A stretch of DNA of 64,000 nt from Enterobacter sp. JBIWA008 (GCF_019968765.1 NZ_CP074149.1:3720001-3784000); one strand, 5' to 3'. Shown: positions 47,905 to 59,441, counted from the first letter of the stretch. The notes: a model not told the origin generated them from the letters alone. Translations and numbers: made by a program.

Positions 47905-49449
47905 TTAAGCCTGCTTCGCCAGAAACGCCTCAAACGACTCGGTATCCGCCGCTTCAACCTCTTTCTGACGCACCACGGACGCATCGCGTTCCGCGGCAAA
48001 ATCTGCTTCACTCAGAATTTCTAACGGCTCCTGCATCAGCATCTCACGGTACTCCGCTGAGAGTGAACGTCCCGTGCCGCCAATGCCCTGATCGATCATA
48101 GAACGCAGAATACGCGCTGAGAACGTCAGTTCCGGGTTATCAAAGCACTCCACCAGCTGGTCGCAAATCTGTTGATATGCGTCGCCGCCATCGATGCTGT
48201 CCATCGTCCGGGCAACACGCTTCAGGTCACGGAACAGATCTTTGCCGACTTCCTTCAGCGGGAACTGTGCCGTTTCGCAGCCGATACCCAGCGTCAGACC
48301 CGGTTTACGTCCTTCCAGAATCACGCGATTCCAGTTTGTACGGGTACAGAGCAGTTCGTCTGAACTCATTTCCGGCGCATCCGCCAGCGCGCACCAGACC
48401 ATAAATAGATCCAGGAAGCGAACCTGCTGCTCATCAACGCCAATCGGTGAGAACGGGTTAATATCCAGCGAGCGCACTTCAATGTATTCGATCCCGCCGC
48501 GCTGCAGCGCATCCGACGGGGTTTCACCGCTGCGCGTTACGCGCTTAGGACGAATAGGCGCATACAGCTCGTTTTCGATCTGCAGTACATTACTGTTGAT
48601 TTGCAGGCGCTTGCCGTCTTTTTCGAGGCCGATTTTCTCGTACTCTTCCGACGGGGTTTTGATCGCCCGCTTCAATCCTGCCACATATTCGTGCAATTCG
48701 TTAAACGTAATACCGAGATTGCTTTGCGATTTATTGGTATAACCGAGATCGCTCAGGCGCAGAGAGGTGGCGTACGGGAGATAGTACATTCCGCACTCGG
48801 TTTTCTCGAACGGCAGCGTGGTCGGTTTCCCCTGCAGGAACGAAGAACAGATCGCCGGGGAAGCACCAAACAGATACGGGATCACCCAGCCGAAACGGTA
48901 ATAGTTTCGGATCAGGCGGAAATAACCTTCAGAGATCGCGTCTTTATCCGTTTCACCGCATTTCGCCTGCCAGAACGCCATTGGCAGCGAGAAGTTGTAA
49001 TGCAAGCCCGAGATCGTCTGCATCAACGCGCCGTAGCGGTTCTTCAGACCCTCGCGATAAAGCGTTTTCAGTCGACCGATATTCGACGTGCCATACTGCG
49101 CCAGCTCAATCTCCTGCCCTTGCTCGATATAGCAGGGCATGCTGAGCGGCCACATACGCTCATCGCCCATATTACGGGCGGTGTAGCGATGGATGTCGCG
49201 CAATATCGTCAGCATATGATCAATATCACCGTCCACCGGAGTGATAAACTCCAGCAGTGCTTCAGCGAAATCGGTAGTGATCCATTTATGTGTCAGCGCC
49301 GAGCCTAACGTCTTCGGGTGACCCGTCGTCGCTAAGCTACCGTCCGCGTTTACGCGCAGCGTTTCACGCTCAAGGCCACGCTGAATACCCTTCAGTGCCT
49401 GAGGGTGGTTTTCCAGCCAGGCCAGCGCCTGTGATACGTCCGGGATCAA
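47905..49449 (-). CDS. gshA: Glutamate-cysteine ligase GshA
   Basis: 514 residues, close to E. coli (518), with a few-residue deletion near residue 165. The start codon is TTG (49449), as in E. coli, with GGGAGG upstream. Family segments seen include [25 protein letters not shown] and [14 protein letters not shown]. It catalyses the first step of glutathione synthesis, ATP-dependent joining of glutamate and cysteine. Confidence 0.96.
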   Translation of the reverse strand: MIPDVSQALAWLENHPQALKGIQRGLERETLRVNADGSLATTGHPKTLGSALTHKWITTDFAEALLEFITPVDGDIDHMLTILRDIHRYTARNMGDERMWPLSMPCYIEQGQEIELAQYGTSNIGRLKTLYREGLKNRYGALMQTISGLHYNFSLPMAFWQAKCGETDKDAISEGYFRLIRNYYRFGWVIPYLFGASPAICSSFLQGKPTTLPFEKTECGMYYLPYATSLRLSDLGYTNKSQSNLGITFNELHEYVAGLKRAIKTPSEEYEKIGLEKDGKRLQINSNVLQIENELYAPIRPKRVTRSGETPSDALQRGGIEYIEVRSLDINPFSPIGVDEQQVRFLDLFMVWCALADAPEMSSDELLCTRTNWNRVILEGRKPGLTLGIGCETAQFPLKEVGKDLFRDLKRVARTMDSIDGGDAYQQICDQLVECFDNPELTFSARILRSMIDQGIGGTGRSLSAEYREMLMQEPLEILSEADFAAERDASVVRQKEVEAADTESFEAFLAKQA

Positions 49450-49532
49450 ATTGACCTCCCGCCTGTCAAAGTAATGTTACTCAGCATAATTGTAATGGTT
49501 GACGATTGAAGGTCGCGTATTCATTCCACCAA

Positions 49533-49961
49533 TTAGTGCCACCACGTCATACCCTGTAGTGTTGCCCACGCCACAAGAACATAGCGCAACGCCTTGCCAA
49601 GGCACAAAAAAAAGAGCACCGGTCCCCAGGAGATGCGCATCCATCCCGCCAGCAGACACAGTAAATCGCCTATTACAGGCATCCAGCTTAATAACAGCGT
49701 GGCAGCGCCATAGCGTTTTAGCCAGCCGACTGCCTTTTCCTGCCAACGCGATTTTTCGCGAAGCGGAAAGAAGCGCCCAAGAATAACGTTAGTCAGCCCT
49801 CCAAGGCTATTACCCATTGTTGCTATTAATACAAGTAGCCAGGGCTGACTCACGCCGGACAACAGCATCGCCACCAGCACCACTTCCGAATTTCCCGGTA
49901 ACAGCGTGGCGCTTAAAAAGCTGCTGGCGAATAATGAGGCGAGTGACAGCGCGTCACTCAC
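49533..49961 (-). CDS. yqaA: YqaA-family (DedA-like) membrane protein
   Basis: 142 residues, E. coli YqaA length. It has several hydrophobic segments and the NSLGGLTNVILGRFFP and LSWMPVIGDLLCLLAGWMRI motifs of the SNARE-associated/DedA-like family. It overlaps yqaB by four bases. Its function is unresolved, and it may take part in lipid or membrane homeostasis. Confidence 0.9.
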   Translation of the reverse strand: MSDALSLASLFASSFLSATLLPGNSEVVLVAMLLSGVSQPWLLVLIATMGNSLGGLTNVILGRFFPLREKSRWQEKAVGWLKRYGAATLLLSWMPVIGDLLCLLAGWMRISWGPVLFFLCLGKALRYVLVAWATLQGMTWWH

Positions 49962-50524
49962 AGTAAGCGCACATCCACCGCATCCATTCCCGCAGCACGC
50001 GCGGCCTGGATACCGAAATCAGCATCTTCAAACACGACGCATTTTGCCGCCGGGATGCCCATTAATTCTGCGCAGAGCAGGAAGGTATCCGGTGCGGGCT
50101 TGTGATTTTTAACATGATCGGCGGCGACCACGGCTGAAAAATAGTGGCGCAGGCCAAGATGGTTGAGTAATGCCTCAGCAATCGCACTTTCGCTGCCTGT
50201 TCCTACCGACATCGGGCGGCGCCCGTGCCACTCCTTTACCACATCAATCAACGGCAGAGGACGTACGGTATCTAAAAGCATTGCTTTTACCGCATCGGTT
50301 TTTTCGCGCGCGAGCAGATGCGGGTCGAGATCGGCCTGATTCAGTTCAATCACGGCCTGTGCAATACGCCAGGTGGGGGATCCGTTGAGGGCAATCATCG
50401 CCTGAAGATCGAAACGCATATCGTAGCGGCCCAGGACGTCAGTCCAGGCTTGACGATGCGTGGGTTCGGTATCCAGGAGAGTGCCGTCCATATCGAAGAT
50501 CAAACCGTCATACTGTGCGTACAT
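49958..50524 (-). CDS. yqaB: Sugar phosphatase YqaB (HAD superfamily)
   Basis: 188 residues, as in E. coli. HAD motifs: DMDGTLLDTEPTH near residue 11, VGTGSES near 107, and KPAPDTFLLCAELMG...FEDADFGIQAARAAGMD near 145-180. The E. coli enzyme acts on fructose-1-phosphate and 6-phosphogluconate. Together with yqaA it follows the tRNA cluster. Confidence 0.95.
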   Translation of the reverse strand: MYAQYDGLIFDMDGTLLDTEPTHRQAWTDVLGRYDMRFDLQAMIALNGSPTWRIAQAVIELNQADLDPHLLAREKTDAVKAMLLDTVRPLPLIDVVKEWHGRRPMSVGTGSESAIAEALLNHLGLRHYFSAVVAADHVKNHKPAPDTFLLCAELMGIPAAKCVVFEDADFGIQAARAAGMDAVDVRLL

Positions 50525-50650
50525 CGTGCTCTCGCTAAACGATTAACAAAGCATTACTTTATCGTAAATGGTGGTTTTTGTCGCTGATTGCGAAGTGATA
50601 ACAACGAGAGTGATTAAGAACTAAACATTGAGGGGAATGACAAGAAGAGA

Positions 50651-50727
50651 TGGTGCATCCGGGAGGATTCGAACCTCCGACCGCTCGGTTCGTAGCCGAG
50701 TACTCTATCCAGCTGAGCTACGGATGC
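50651..50727 (-). tRNA. argQ: tRNA-Arg (anticodon ACG), copy 1
   Basis: 77 bases on the minus strand including the encoded CCA. The anticodon loop reads CTACGAA. The T-loop GGTTCGAATCC is standard. It is identical to the other three copies. Confidence 0.95.
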
Positions 50728-50755
50728 ATCGGGAAATGCTTTTAGAAACAGTAAA

Positions 50756-50832
50756 TGGTGCATCCGGGAGGATTCGAACCTCCGACCGCTCGGTTCGTAG
50801 CCGAGTACTCTATCCAGCTGAGCTACGGATGC
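50756..50832 (-). tRNA. argZ: tRNA-Arg (anticodon ACG), copy 2
   Basis: 77 bases, identical to the other copies, CCA encoded. The spacer to copy 1 is 28 bases. Confidence 0.95.
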
Positions 50833-50861
50833 ATCAGGGTACTGCTTTCAGAAATAGTAAA

Positions 50862-50938
50862 TGGTGCATCCGGGAGGATTCGAACCTCCGACCGCTCGGT
50901 TCGTAGCCGAGTACTCTATCCAGCTGAGCTACGGATGC
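50862..50938 (-). tRNA. argY: tRNA-Arg (anticodon ACG), copy 3
   Basis: 77 bases, identical to the other copies, CCA encoded. The spacer to copy 2 is 29 bases and resembles the first spacer. Confidence 0.95.
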
Positions 50939-51002
50939 ATCGGGATTTACTACTGTACTGCTCGATATTCATATCACTTCTAAAGCAATATGAAGTAATA
51001 GA

Positions 51003-51079
51003 TGGTGCATCCGGGAGGATTCGAACCTCCGACCGCTCGGTTCGTAGCCGAGTACTCTATCCAGCTGAGCTACGGATGC
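51003..51079 (-). tRNA. argV: tRNA-Arg (anticodon ACG), copy 4
   Basis: 77 bases, identical to the other copies, CCA encoded. It is the first arginine tRNA in the transcript, four bases after the serine tRNA. Confidence 0.95.
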
Positions 51080-51083
51080 AAAA

Positions 51084-51176
51084 TGGCGGTGAGGCGGGGA
51101 TTCGAACCCCGGATGCAGCTTTTGACCGCATACTCCCTTAGCAGGGGAGCGCCTTCAGCCTCTCGGCCACCTCACC
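51084..51176 (-). tRNA. serV: tRNA-Ser (anticodon GCT)
   Basis: 93 bases with a long variable arm (typical of serine), anticodon loop CTGCTAA and encoded CCA. It leads the five-tRNA transcript, as in the E. coli serV-argVYZQ operon. Confidence 0.95.
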
Positions 51177-51484
51177 ACACAACGCCTCTTTCGAGTGCTT
51201 CGAGCAACTCATTAAGAGCTTCTCGTCGCTGCGTGGCGCATATATTACTTTCTGGGACTTATAAGTCAAACAATTTTCCAAAAGCTTTTATCGTTTGCAC
51301 AAATCACACGCAATTCGCATGTAAAAGCCACAAAGAGGGTGTTTTATAAGCAGATTTTGCAGACATCTTCACAGAAAACATGTGCAGAAATGGCGGTGTT
51401 GAGACGAGTAAAGGGCAAAGGAGTGGTTAAAAAGAGAGCGATTGAAATTAAACGGTAACTTTGAGCAGGAAAAATAGCGGGAGG
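51177..51484 (-). promoter_or_regulatory. tRNA operon promoter region
   Basis: Within this gap, read on the minus strand, TTGACT (51269-51264) and TAATAT (51247-51242) are 16 bases apart. They are followed by a GC-rich GCGCC discriminator, as expected for a stringently controlled tRNA promoter. No gene is supported in the rest of the gap up to the csrA terminator. Confidence 0.65.
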
Positions 51485-51514
51485 GTTGCGTCTCGCCCGA
51501 CAGCGAGACGCAAC
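51485..51514 (-). terminator. csrA terminator
   Basis: Perfect 12-bp stem GTTGCGTCTCGC / GCGAGACGCAAC with a six-base loop, four bases after the csrA stop. A T-run follows a short way downstream. Confidence 0.8.
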
Positions 51515-51518
51515 AATA

Positions 51519-51704
51519 TCAGTAACTGGACTGCTGGGATTTTTCAGCCTGGATACGCTGGTAGATCTCTTCACGGTGGACAGATACTTCTTTAGGGGCG
51601 TTAACACCAATACGTACCTGGTTACCCTTTACCCCTAAAACTGTCACGGTGACCTCATCCCCAATCATGAGGGTCTCACCAACTCGACGAGTCAGAATCA
51701 GCAT
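51519..51704 (-). CDS. csrA: Carbon storage regulator CsrA
   Basis: 61 residues, matching E. coli CsrA ([18 protein letters not shown] at the start, with the [19 protein letters not shown] core). CsrA binds GGA motifs in mRNA leaders and controls carbon flux, motility and biofilm. It lies between the tRNA operon and alaS. Confidence 0.97.
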
Positions 51705-51945
51705 TCTTTGCTCCTTGAAAGATTAAAAGAGTCGGGTCTCTTGTATCCCGGCATTATCCATCATATAACGCCAAAAAGTAAGCGATGACAAACACGTAAA
51801 GTGTAAGCAGTCACGGCATCACATTCTGTTAAACGTAAGTTTAGCCGATATACACAAACTCAACCTGACTTTATCGTTATCGATAGCACAGTGAACAAGA
51901 CGCCATAACGTTACCGCTATGGCGTCTGCTTGTGCTTTGTAGTTA

Positions 51946-54573
51946 TTACAGTTTCGCGCTTACCCAGCTTTCAACGCTGGCCAAAGCTTGCGGAAGTGCC
52001 GCCGCATCCGTACCACCGGCTTGCGCCATGTCCGGACGACCGCCCCCCTTGCCGCCCACCTGCTGAGCGACCATACCAATCAGTTCCCCTGCTTTTACGC
52101 GGTCAGTCACATCCTTAGAGACGCCCGCAATCAGAGAAACCTTACCTTCTGCCACCGTTGCCAGCACGATAACGGTAGAACCAAGCTGGTTCTTGAGATC
52201 GTCGACCATAGTACGCAGCATCTTAGGCTCAACGCCCGCCAGATCGCTGACCAGCAGTTTGACGCCCTTAATGTCTACAGCCTTGCTGGAGAGGTTTGCA
52301 CTCTCCTGCGCCGCAGCCTGCTCTTTCAGCTGCTGCAGCTCTTTTTCCAGCTGACGCGTGCGATCCAGCGCAACGCGTACTTTCTCGCCCAGGTTCTGGC
52401 TATCACCTTTCAGCAGCTGCGCGATGTCGTGCAGCTGATCGCTCTGCGCATGCAGGCTGGCAATCGCACCTTCACCGGTCACCGCTTCGATACGACGCAC
52501 CCCTGCAGCCGTACCGGATTCAGAAACGATGCGGAACAGGCCGATGTCACCGGTGCGCGATGCGTGCGTACCGCCGCACAGTTCAGTAGAGAAGTCGCCC
52601 ATGCTCAGCACGCGAACGCGGTCGTCATATTTCTCGCCAAACAGCGCCATCGCACCTTTTTTCTTCGCGTCCTCAAGCTCCATGATGTGGGTCTCGATTG
52701 GCAGGTTACGACGGATCTGCGCGTTCACCAGATCTTCCACCGCGCGGATTTCAGACGGTTTCATCGCTTCAAAATGCGAGAAGTCGAAACGCAGCACTTT
52801 GTCGTTAACCAGAGAACCTTTCTGCGCAACGTGGGTACCCAGCACGTCGCGCAGGGCAGCGTGCATCAGGTGGGTTGCAGAGTGGTTCAGACGAATGCGC
52901 GCGCGGCGAGCTTCATCTACGTTAGCCTGTACGCCCTCGCCCACTTTCAGAGAACCGGAAACCAGTTTGCCCTGGTGACCAATCGCCTGACCGTATTTCT
53001 GGGTGTCGCTGACGCTAAAGCTGAAACCGTTGCCTTTCAGTTCGCCTTTATCGCCAACCTGACCGCCTGATTCGGCGTAGAACGGCGTTTTGTCCAGAAT
53101 GACAACCGCATCCTGGCCCGCGCTGATGCTGTCCACGGCTTTACCGTCAACAAACAGGGCGGTCACTTTGCCGGTCAGTTCCAGCGCGTCATAACCTTTG
53201 AATTCAGACGCGCTATCAACGCGGATCATCGCGTTGTAGTCTGCACCAAAACCGCTGGATTCACGTGCACGACGACGCTGCTCTTCCATCGCGGCTTCGA
53301 AACCCGCTTCGTCAACTTTGATGTTGCGCTCGCGGCAAACGTCCGCCGTCAGGTCAACCGGGAAGCCGTAGGTGTCGTACAGGCGGAAAGCGGTCTCACC
53401 ATCCAGCGTGTCGCCCTTGAGTTTCGCCAGCTCTTCGTCCAGCAGCGCCAGACCGCGCTCCAGCGTACGAGCAAACTGCTCTTCTTCGGTTTTCAGAACC
53501 TGCTCAACCTGCGCCTGCTGGCGTTTCAGCTCATCACCGGCTGAACCCATCACGCCAATCAGTGGCCCAACGAGTTTATAGAAGAAGGTGTCCTTCGCGC
53601 CCAGCATGTTGCCGTGACGGATGGCACGACGAATGATACGACGCAGCACGTAGCCACGGTTTTCATTCGACGGGATAACGCCGTCGGCAATCAGGAACGC
53701 ACAGGAACGAATGTGGTCCGCGATAACGCGCAGCGATTTGTTGTTCAGATCGGTCGCGCCGGTAACTTCCGCAACGGCTTTGATCAGGGTGCTGAACAGG
53801 TCAATTTCGTAGTTGGAGTTAACGTGCTGCAGAACCGCGGCAATACGCTCCAGGCCCATACCGGTATCAACGGAAGGCTTCGGCAGCGGCTCCATCGTAC
53901 CGTCGGCCTGACGGTTGAACTGCATGAAGACGATGTTCCAGATCTCAATGTAGCGATCGCCGTCTTCTTCCGGGCTGCCTGGAGGGCCACCCCAGATGTG
54001 GTCGCCGTGATCGTAGAAGATCTCGGTGCACGGACCGCAAGGGCCGGTATCACCCATCTGCCAGAAGTTGTCAGACGCGTATGGCGCGCCTTTGTTATCA
54101 CCGATGCGAATAATACGCTCGCGCGGGATCCCGACTTCTTTTTCCCAGATTTCGTAGGCTTCGTCATCGGTTTCATAGACGGTAACCCACAGACGCTCTT
54201 TCGGCAGGTTGAACCAGTTTTCACCGGTCAGCAGTTCCCACGCATATTGAATGGCATCGTGTTTGAAATAGTCGCCGAAGCTGAAGTTACCCAGCATTTC
54301 GAAGAACGTATGGTGACGCGCGGTGTAACCGACGTTTTCCAGGTCGTTGTGTTTACCGCCCGCACGCACGCAACGCTGTGAGGTTGTGGCGCGGGAATAA
54401 TTACGCTTGTCGAGACCAAGGAACACATCCTTGAACTGGTTCATCCCGGCGTTGGTAAACAGTAAAGTCGGGTCGTTGTTCGGTACCAGGGAGCTGCTGG
54501 CAACAACCTGGTGTCCCTTACTATGGAAAAAATCGAGAAACGCCTGACGGATCTCAGCGGTGCTCTTGCTCAT
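51946..54573 (-). CDS. alaS: Alanyl-tRNA synthetase
   Basis: 875 residues (876 in E. coli). It has the class II catalytic core at the N-terminus ([20 protein letters not shown]), an editing domain with [12 protein letters not shown] near residue 564 and the [13 protein letters not shown] zinc-site segment near 666, then a C-terminal oligomerisation domain ending [13 protein letters not shown]. It charges tRNA-Ala and clears Ser/Gly mischarging. Confidence 0.97.
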   Translation of the reverse strand: MSKSTAEIRQAFLDFFHSKGHQVVASSSLVPNNDPTLLFTNAGMNQFKDVFLGLDKRNYSRATTSQRCVRAGGKHNDLENVGYTARHHTFFEMLGNFSFGDYFKHDAIQYAWELLTGENWFNLPKERLWVTVYETDDEAYEIWEKEVGIPRERIIRIGDNKGAPYASDNFWQMGDTGPCGPCTEIFYDHGDHIWGGPPGSPEEDGDRYIEIWNIVFMQFNRQADGTMEPLPKPSVDTGMGLERIAAVLQHVNSNYEIDLFSTLIKAVAEVTGATDLNNKSLRVIADHIRSCAFLIADGVIPSNENRGYVLRRIIRRAIRHGNMLGAKDTFFYKLVGPLIGVMGSAGDELKRQQAQVEQVLKTEEEQFARTLERGLALLDEELAKLKGDTLDGETAFRLYDTYGFPVDLTADVCRERNIKVDEAGFEAAMEEQRRRARESSGFGADYNAMIRVDSASEFKGYDALELTGKVTALFVDGKAVDSISAGQDAVVILDKTPFYAESGGQVGDKGELKGNGFSFSVSDTQKYGQAIGHQGKLVSGSLKVGEGVQANVDEARRARIRLNHSATHLMHAALRDVLGTHVAQKGSLVNDKVLRFDFSHFEAMKPSEIRAVEDLVNAQIRRNLPIETHIMELEDAKKKGAMALFGEKYDDRVRVLSMGDFSTELCGGTHASRTGDIGLFRIVSESGTAAGVRRIEAVTGEGAIASLHAQSDQLHDIAQLLKGDSQNLGEKVRVALDRTRQLEKELQQLKEQAAAQESANLSSKAVDIKGVKLLVSDLAGVEPKMLRTMVDDLKNQLGSTVIVLATVAEGKVSLIAGVSKDVTDRVKAGELIGMVAQQVGGKGGGRPDMAQAGGTDAAALPQALASVESWVSAKL

Positions 54574-54704
54574 AATTATCCTGAAATCAAGCTAACGAAA
54601 TGTCGTAGCCAGCCTGTATCGGTAAACCGTTGGACAGACCAGCTACTGGAAAAAGTGGGAATAAGATAAGTTTTCTTTAGTGGGAAGTAAAATCCCGCAT
54701 GCGT

Positions 54705-55205
54705 TCAATCGGCAAAATTACGCCAGATATCCTGAATATCTTCCATCAGAAAGCCGCGGTAGAGCAAAAAGCGCTGGATTTTGACTTTTTCTGAAAATTC
54801 ACTCGGCAGAGGTTCGCCGTATTTGCGAATCGCCTGTTCTCTGGCCAGCTCGCACCAGTCAATATCACATTCGCGCATCGCTTTTTCGATGGACTCCCGG
54901 GCCACCCCTTTCTGGTTCAGCTCCTGCCGGATGCGCGCGGGCCCATATCCTTTACGGCCGCGGCTGGCGAGAAACCGCGAGGCAAAACGCTCGTCATCGA
55001 GATAACGATGCTCATAGCACCAGGCAATCACGCGGTCATAATCTTCCGCGGTGGCATCAATCTCTTCCGGCCCGTTTTTACTCATCAACGGAGCCGACAG
55101 TTTTCGCCGCAGCTCCTGTTCACTGTGGTCACGAACGGCCAGGATGCGCACCGCGCGGTCCAGTAAGCGTGCATACGCGGGTCGACGTGTTGTCGGTTCA
55201 CTCAT
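54705..55205 (-). CDS. recX: RecA modulator RecX
   Basis: 166 residues, as in E. coli. Three-helix RecX repeats are seen ([65 protein letters not shown]). RecX inhibits RecA filament extension. It lies 68 bases after recA, behind a terminator, so it is expressed by read-through. Confidence 0.95.
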   Translation of the reverse strand: MSEPTTRRPAYARLLDRAVRILAVRDHSEQELRRKLSAPLMSKNGPEEIDATAEDYDRVIAWCYEHRYLDDERFASRFLASRGRKGYGPARIRQELNQKGVARESIEKAMRECDIDWCELAREQAIRKYGEPLPSEFSEKVKIQRFLLYRGFLMEDIQDIWRNFAD

Positions 55206-55230
55206 AAAAAACCTGCTGATTCAGAAATGC

Positions 55231-55253
55231 AAAAAGGGCCGCATCAGCAGCCC
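55231..55253 (-). terminator. Terminator between recA and recX
   Basis: 7-bp stem GGGCTGC / GCGGCCC (one G-T pair) followed by TTTTT on the minus strand. In E. coli this element limits recX to a small share of recA transcripts. Confidence 0.8.
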
Positions 55254-55273
55254 TTCATTTTTAAACGAGAGAA

Positions 55274-56368
<1,095 letters not shown>

Positions 56369-56397
56369 TCACCGTGGATTTCTGTTCTGTTGGTGCA

Positions 56398-56425
56398 ATT
56401 ATACTGTATGGTCATACAGTATCAA
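56398..56425 (-). promoter_or_regulatory. recA promoter with LexA box
   Basis: On the minus strand, TTGATA (56425-56420) and TATAAT (56403-56398) are 16 bases apart. The spacer is filled by the LexA operator, which reads CTGTATGGTCATACAG on the plus strand (56404-56419, extended 56402-56421). This is the classical SOS arrangement. It lies against the stop codon of pncC. Confidence 0.95.
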
Positions 56426-56919
56426 GTATTTTGTAGAAATTGTTGCCAGAGCGTTTTTAACGCATAAACGGTTGCCTGACGACGCACGCTTTCGCGATCG
56501 CCGCTGAAGCACTCCCGGCGGGTGATCCCTTCCCCTTTGGACGTGGCGAACCCAAACCAGACGGTGCCGACAGGCTTCACGTCGCTGCCGCCGTCCGGGC
56601 CCGCAATACCGCTAATGGAAATCGCGTAATCTGCCCGCGCCTCTTTGAGCGCGCCAATGGCCATCTCGATCACCACCGGTTCGCTGACCGCACCATGCTG
56701 TTCAAGCGTGGATTCACGCACGCCAATCATCTGTGCTTTAGCTTCGTTACTGTAGGTCACAAAACCGCGTTCAAACCAGGCGGAACTGCCGGCAATATCG
56801 GTAATCGCTTTCGCCACCCAGCCGCCGGTGCAGGATTCCGCGGTGGTGATTGTCGCACCACGCTGTTTAAGTGCAAGGCCAACGATCTCACTAAGCTGCA
56901 TCAATTCATGGTCAGTCAT
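56422..56919 (-). CDS. pncC: NMN amidohydrolase PncC (CinA-like)
   Basis: 165 residues from the ATG at 56919. A frame to 56952 is longer without support. CinA C-terminal family motifs: ATITTAESCTGGWVAKAITD near residue 23 (catalytic Ser), YSNEAKAQMIGV, and SISGIAGPDGGSDVKPVGTVWFG. It deamidates nicotinamide mononucleotide in pyridine nucleotide salvage. Its stop overlaps the recA -35 element. Confidence 0.94.
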   Translation of the reverse strand: MTDHELMQLSEIVGLALKQRGATITTAESCTGGWVAKAITDIAGSSAWFERGFVTYSNEAKAQMIGVRESTLEQHGAVSEPVVIEMAIGALKEARADYAISISGIAGPDGGSDVKPVGTVWFGFATSKGEGITRRECFSGDRESVRRQATVYALKTLWQQFLQNT

Positions 56920-57012
56920 TCTCGCTCCTGGCATCAGAAAAACGTGCTGCACAAGATAGCACTTTCTCGTCAGATGTGGGGATGCACTTCAGGTTTTACG
57001 AGGGGGCTTCAG

Positions 57013-57038
57013 AAAAAAGCCGGAGCAGGCGCCCCGGC
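57013..57038 (-). terminator. Terminator of metal ABC transporter operon
   Basis: 7-bp stem GCCGGGG / CTCCGGC (one wobble) followed by TTTTTT on the minus strand, just after the binding-protein gene. Confidence 0.8.
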
Positions 57039-57049
57039 AGTGGAAGATA

Positions 57050-57928
57050 TTATTTCATGCTGTCAGCAAGGGTGTTCACATTGTGGCGAAACGCCTTAAC
57101 GTAGGTGTCTGCCACCCCGCCTTTTGCCGACAGCGCTTCGGGGTAAAGCTCACCCCCAGGCTGCGCGCCCGTCGCCGACGCAATCTGTTTAACCAGACGC
57201 GGATCGAGCTGATTTTCCATAAACCAGGTTTTCACGCCGTCGGCTTTGATCTGATTGATAATCTCAGCGACCTGCGCCGCGCTGGCTTCGCTCTCGGAGG
57301 ACAGCCCCTGCGGCGCCATAAACGTCACGCCGTAAGCGCGGCTGAAATAGCCGAACGCGTCATGGCTGGTCAGCACTTTACGCTTCGCCGGCGGGATCTG
57401 GCTAAAGCGCGTTTTGGCCCAGTTATTCAGCTGGCTAAGCTGCGCGATGTACGGTTTACCGGAGGCTTCCAGCGCGGCTTTGTCCTGCGGGTCCGCTTTC
57501 ACCAGCCCGTTCAGGATATTTTGTGCATAGAGCGCCCCGTTCGCCGCGCTGTTCCACGCGTGCGGATCGGTAACGGTCTTTCCATCTTCCTCAAGCGTGT
57601 GAGTTTTCACCCCGGTTGAGGCGACGACCAACTGCCCTTTGAACCCCGAGGCTTTTACCAGACGATCAAGCCAGCCCTCCAGCCCCAGGCCGTTAACCAC
57701 CACCACATCAGCCCTGCTCAGCGCCGCGCTGTCTTGCGGCGACGGCTCGAAGGTATGCGGATCGCCGTCCGGCCCCACAAGCGTTGTCACCTTCACATGG
57801 TCACCGCCTACCTCCTGGGTGATGTCCCCCAGTATCGAAAAGCTGGTCACCACATTCAGCGTTTTCGCCATCACGCCGTGCGACATCATCCCCAGCGCGA
57901 GCGCCACTACAAATCCTGTACGTTTCAT
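57050..57928 (-). CDS. Zinc/manganese-type ABC transporter binding protein
   Basis: 292 residues from the ATG at 57928 (AAGGGG upstream). The longer frame to 58072 is inside the permease gene. It has a Sec signal (MKRTGFVVALALGMMSHGVMA-K). Cluster A-I features are seen: GPDGDPHTFEPSPQD with a metal His, DPHAWNSAANG with a second His, SHDAFGYFSRAYG with a third, and ENQLDPRLVKQIA with an acidic ligand region. There is no long His-rich loop as in ZnuA. It is the last gene of the operon behind a Zur-like box, so zinc is the favoured metal. Confidence 0.88.
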   Translation of the reverse strand: MKRTGFVVALALGMMSHGVMAKTLNVVTSFSILGDITQEVGGDHVKVTTLVGPDGDPHTFEPSPQDSAALSRADVVVVNGLGLEGWLDRLVKASGFKGQLVVASTGVKTHTLEEDGKTVTDPHAWNSAANGALYAQNILNGLVKADPQDKAALEASGKPYIAQLSQLNNWAKTRFSQIPPAKRKVLTSHDAFGYFSRAYGVTFMAPQGLSSESEASAAQVAEIINQIKADGVKTWFMENQLDPRLVKQIASATGAQPGGELYPEALSAKGGVADTYVKAFRHNVNTLADSMK

Positions 57929-57942
57929 CGTTTCCCCTTGCG

Positions 57943-58791
57943 TTAAAAAAGCACGCGCAGCCTGCTGCGTGTGCCGAATAAAACAGAGATAAAGAACAGC
58001 GTGCTGGCGGTGAGCACGATGGACGGCCCGGCCGGTAAACTCATCGCCCAGGAGAGGCTCAATCCCAGCCATGCGCAGAAAATACCGCTTATCCCCGCCA
58101 TCAGGAGTAAGGCAGGTAACGTGCGCACCCAGCAGCGTGCCGCCACGGCCGGAAGCATCATCAGCCCGACGGCCATCAGCGTGCCGAGCACCTGAAAACC
58201 GGCTACCAGGTTAAGGACCAGCAGCGCCAGAAACAGTCCGTGCAGCAGCCCAGGCAGCCAGCGGGCGTTCACCTGTAGCCAGGCGGTATCAAACGCTTCT
58301 GTGACCAGCCCGCGATAAAACAGCGCCAGCGTGATAAGGGTGAACATACAAACGCCCGTGACAAACAGCGCGGCGTCGTTGTCCACGGCGAGGATAGAGC
58401 CAAACAGCAGATGCAGCAGATCGACATTCGACCCGCGAAGCGACACCAGCGTGACGCCCAGCGCCAGCGAGCCAAGATAAAACCCGGCAAAGCTGGCATC
58501 TTCTTTCAGCGGCGTGCGTCGACTGACCAGACCGGCCAGCAGCGCCACGGTAATTCCCGCGATAAAACCGCCAATACTCATCGCCAGCAGCGACATACCG
58601 CTGAGCAAATACCCCACGGCGACACCCGGTAAAATGGCGTGAGAAAGGGCATCGCCCATCAGGCTCATCCGACGCAGCTGAAGAAATACGCCGAGCGCGG
58701 TGGTGCTGACGGAGAGCGCCAGGCAAACCACCAGCGCGCGACGCATAAAGCCGTACTCAATAAACGGCTGAAAAAAGAGATGCCAGATCAT
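57943..58791 (-). CDS. Zinc/manganese-type ABC permease
   Basis: 282 residues from the ATG at 58791, which overlaps the ATPase stop (ATGA). It has eight or so membrane helices. The segments MSLMGDALSHAILPGVAVGYLLSG and FQVLGTLMAVGLMMLPAVAAR are signatures of the ABC-3 metal permease family (ZnuB, MntB and others). It forms the channel with the ATPase and binding protein. Confidence 0.9.
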   Translation of the reverse strand: MIWHLFFQPFIEYGFMRRALVVCLALSVSTTALGVFLQLRRMSLMGDALSHAILPGVAVGYLLSGMSLLAMSIGGFIAGITVALLAGLVSRRTPLKEDASFAGFYLGSLALGVTLVSLRGSNVDLLHLLFGSILAVDNDAALFVTGVCMFTLITLALFYRGLVTEAFDTAWLQVNARWLPGLLHGLFLALLVLNLVAGFQVLGTLMAVGLMMLPAVAARCWVRTLPALLLMAGISGIFCAWLGLSLSWAMSLPAGPSIVLTASTLFFISVLFGTRSRLRVLF

Positions 58792-59441
58792 GCCACCCTC
58801 ACCCGCTCGGTTTTCCATTCTGGGACGTCAGCATCCAGCCGTAACGTCTGCGGGAAATGGCGCGACACGCGTTCGCTGTCGTGCAGTACCGCGAGCAGCG
58901 TTTGCCCCTGCATATACATCTCCAGCATTAAATCCATCAACACGCTGCAGGTGGCTTCATCGACTCCGGTAAAGGGTTCATCCAGCATCACCAGCGGCGC
59001 CTGCTGCACTAACACGCGGGCAAATAACATGCGCTGAAACTGGCCGCCGGAGAGCTCATCAATGGTGGATAACGCCATCGACTCCAGCCCGACGCGCTCA
59101 AGCGCGCTCCTGATGCGCAATCGCGTTTCGCGGCGAAACCCGGAAAGCAGCGAAATGCCCGGCCAGCAGCCCATGCTTACGACGTCCTGTACGGTCAGCG
59201 GAAATTGCGCCTCCAGCGCGTGACGCTGCGCCAGCCAGCCGATTACCGGGCGCTTCCCCTGCCAGCGAAAGCCGCCGCGCACGGGAGGAATGAACCCCGC
59301 CAGCGTTTTCAGCAGCGTGGATTTCCCGCAGCCGTTAGCGCCGATAATGGCGGTCATGCTTCCGCGCTCAATGGTGCCCGAGAGGGGCCGCGTAACGGGC
59401 TGACGTTCATAACCCGCGACCAGTTCATTCATCACAATCAT
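58788..59441 (-). CDS. Zinc/manganese-type ABC ATPase
   Basis: 217 residues from the ATG at 59441. Walker A GANGCGKST is near residue 34, signature LSGGQFQRM near 130 and Walker B LVMLDEPFTGVD near 152. The frame to 59561 is not used, because a small ORF in another frame occupies that stretch and its stop overlaps this start (ATGA). It energises metal import. Confidence 0.9.
   Translation of the reverse strand: MIVMNELVAGYERQPVTRPLSGTIERGSMTAIIGANGCGKSTLLKTLAGFIPPVRGGFRWQGKRPVIGWLAQRHALEAQFPLTVQDVVSMGCWPGISLLSGFRRETRLRIRSALERVGLESMALSTIDELSGGQFQRMLFARVLVQQAPLVMLDEPFTGVDEATCSVLMDLMLEMYMQGQTLLAVLHDSERVSRHFPQTLRLDADVPEWKTERVRVA

Noticed and set aside
50651-51079. Regularly spaced identical units resembling a CRISPR array
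   Set aside because: Each 77-base unit folds as a tRNA-Arg with an encoded CCA, and the spacers are short and related.
50628-51141. Open frames giving repeated peptides with [22 protein letters not shown]
   Set aside because: These are translations opposite the four identical arginine tRNAs, a common false protein. The DNA encodes tRNAs on the minus strand.
51084-51176. Integration of a phage or island at the tRNA cluster
   Set aside because: No integrase gene or duplicated tRNA end is seen nearby. The flanks are the same as in E. coli.
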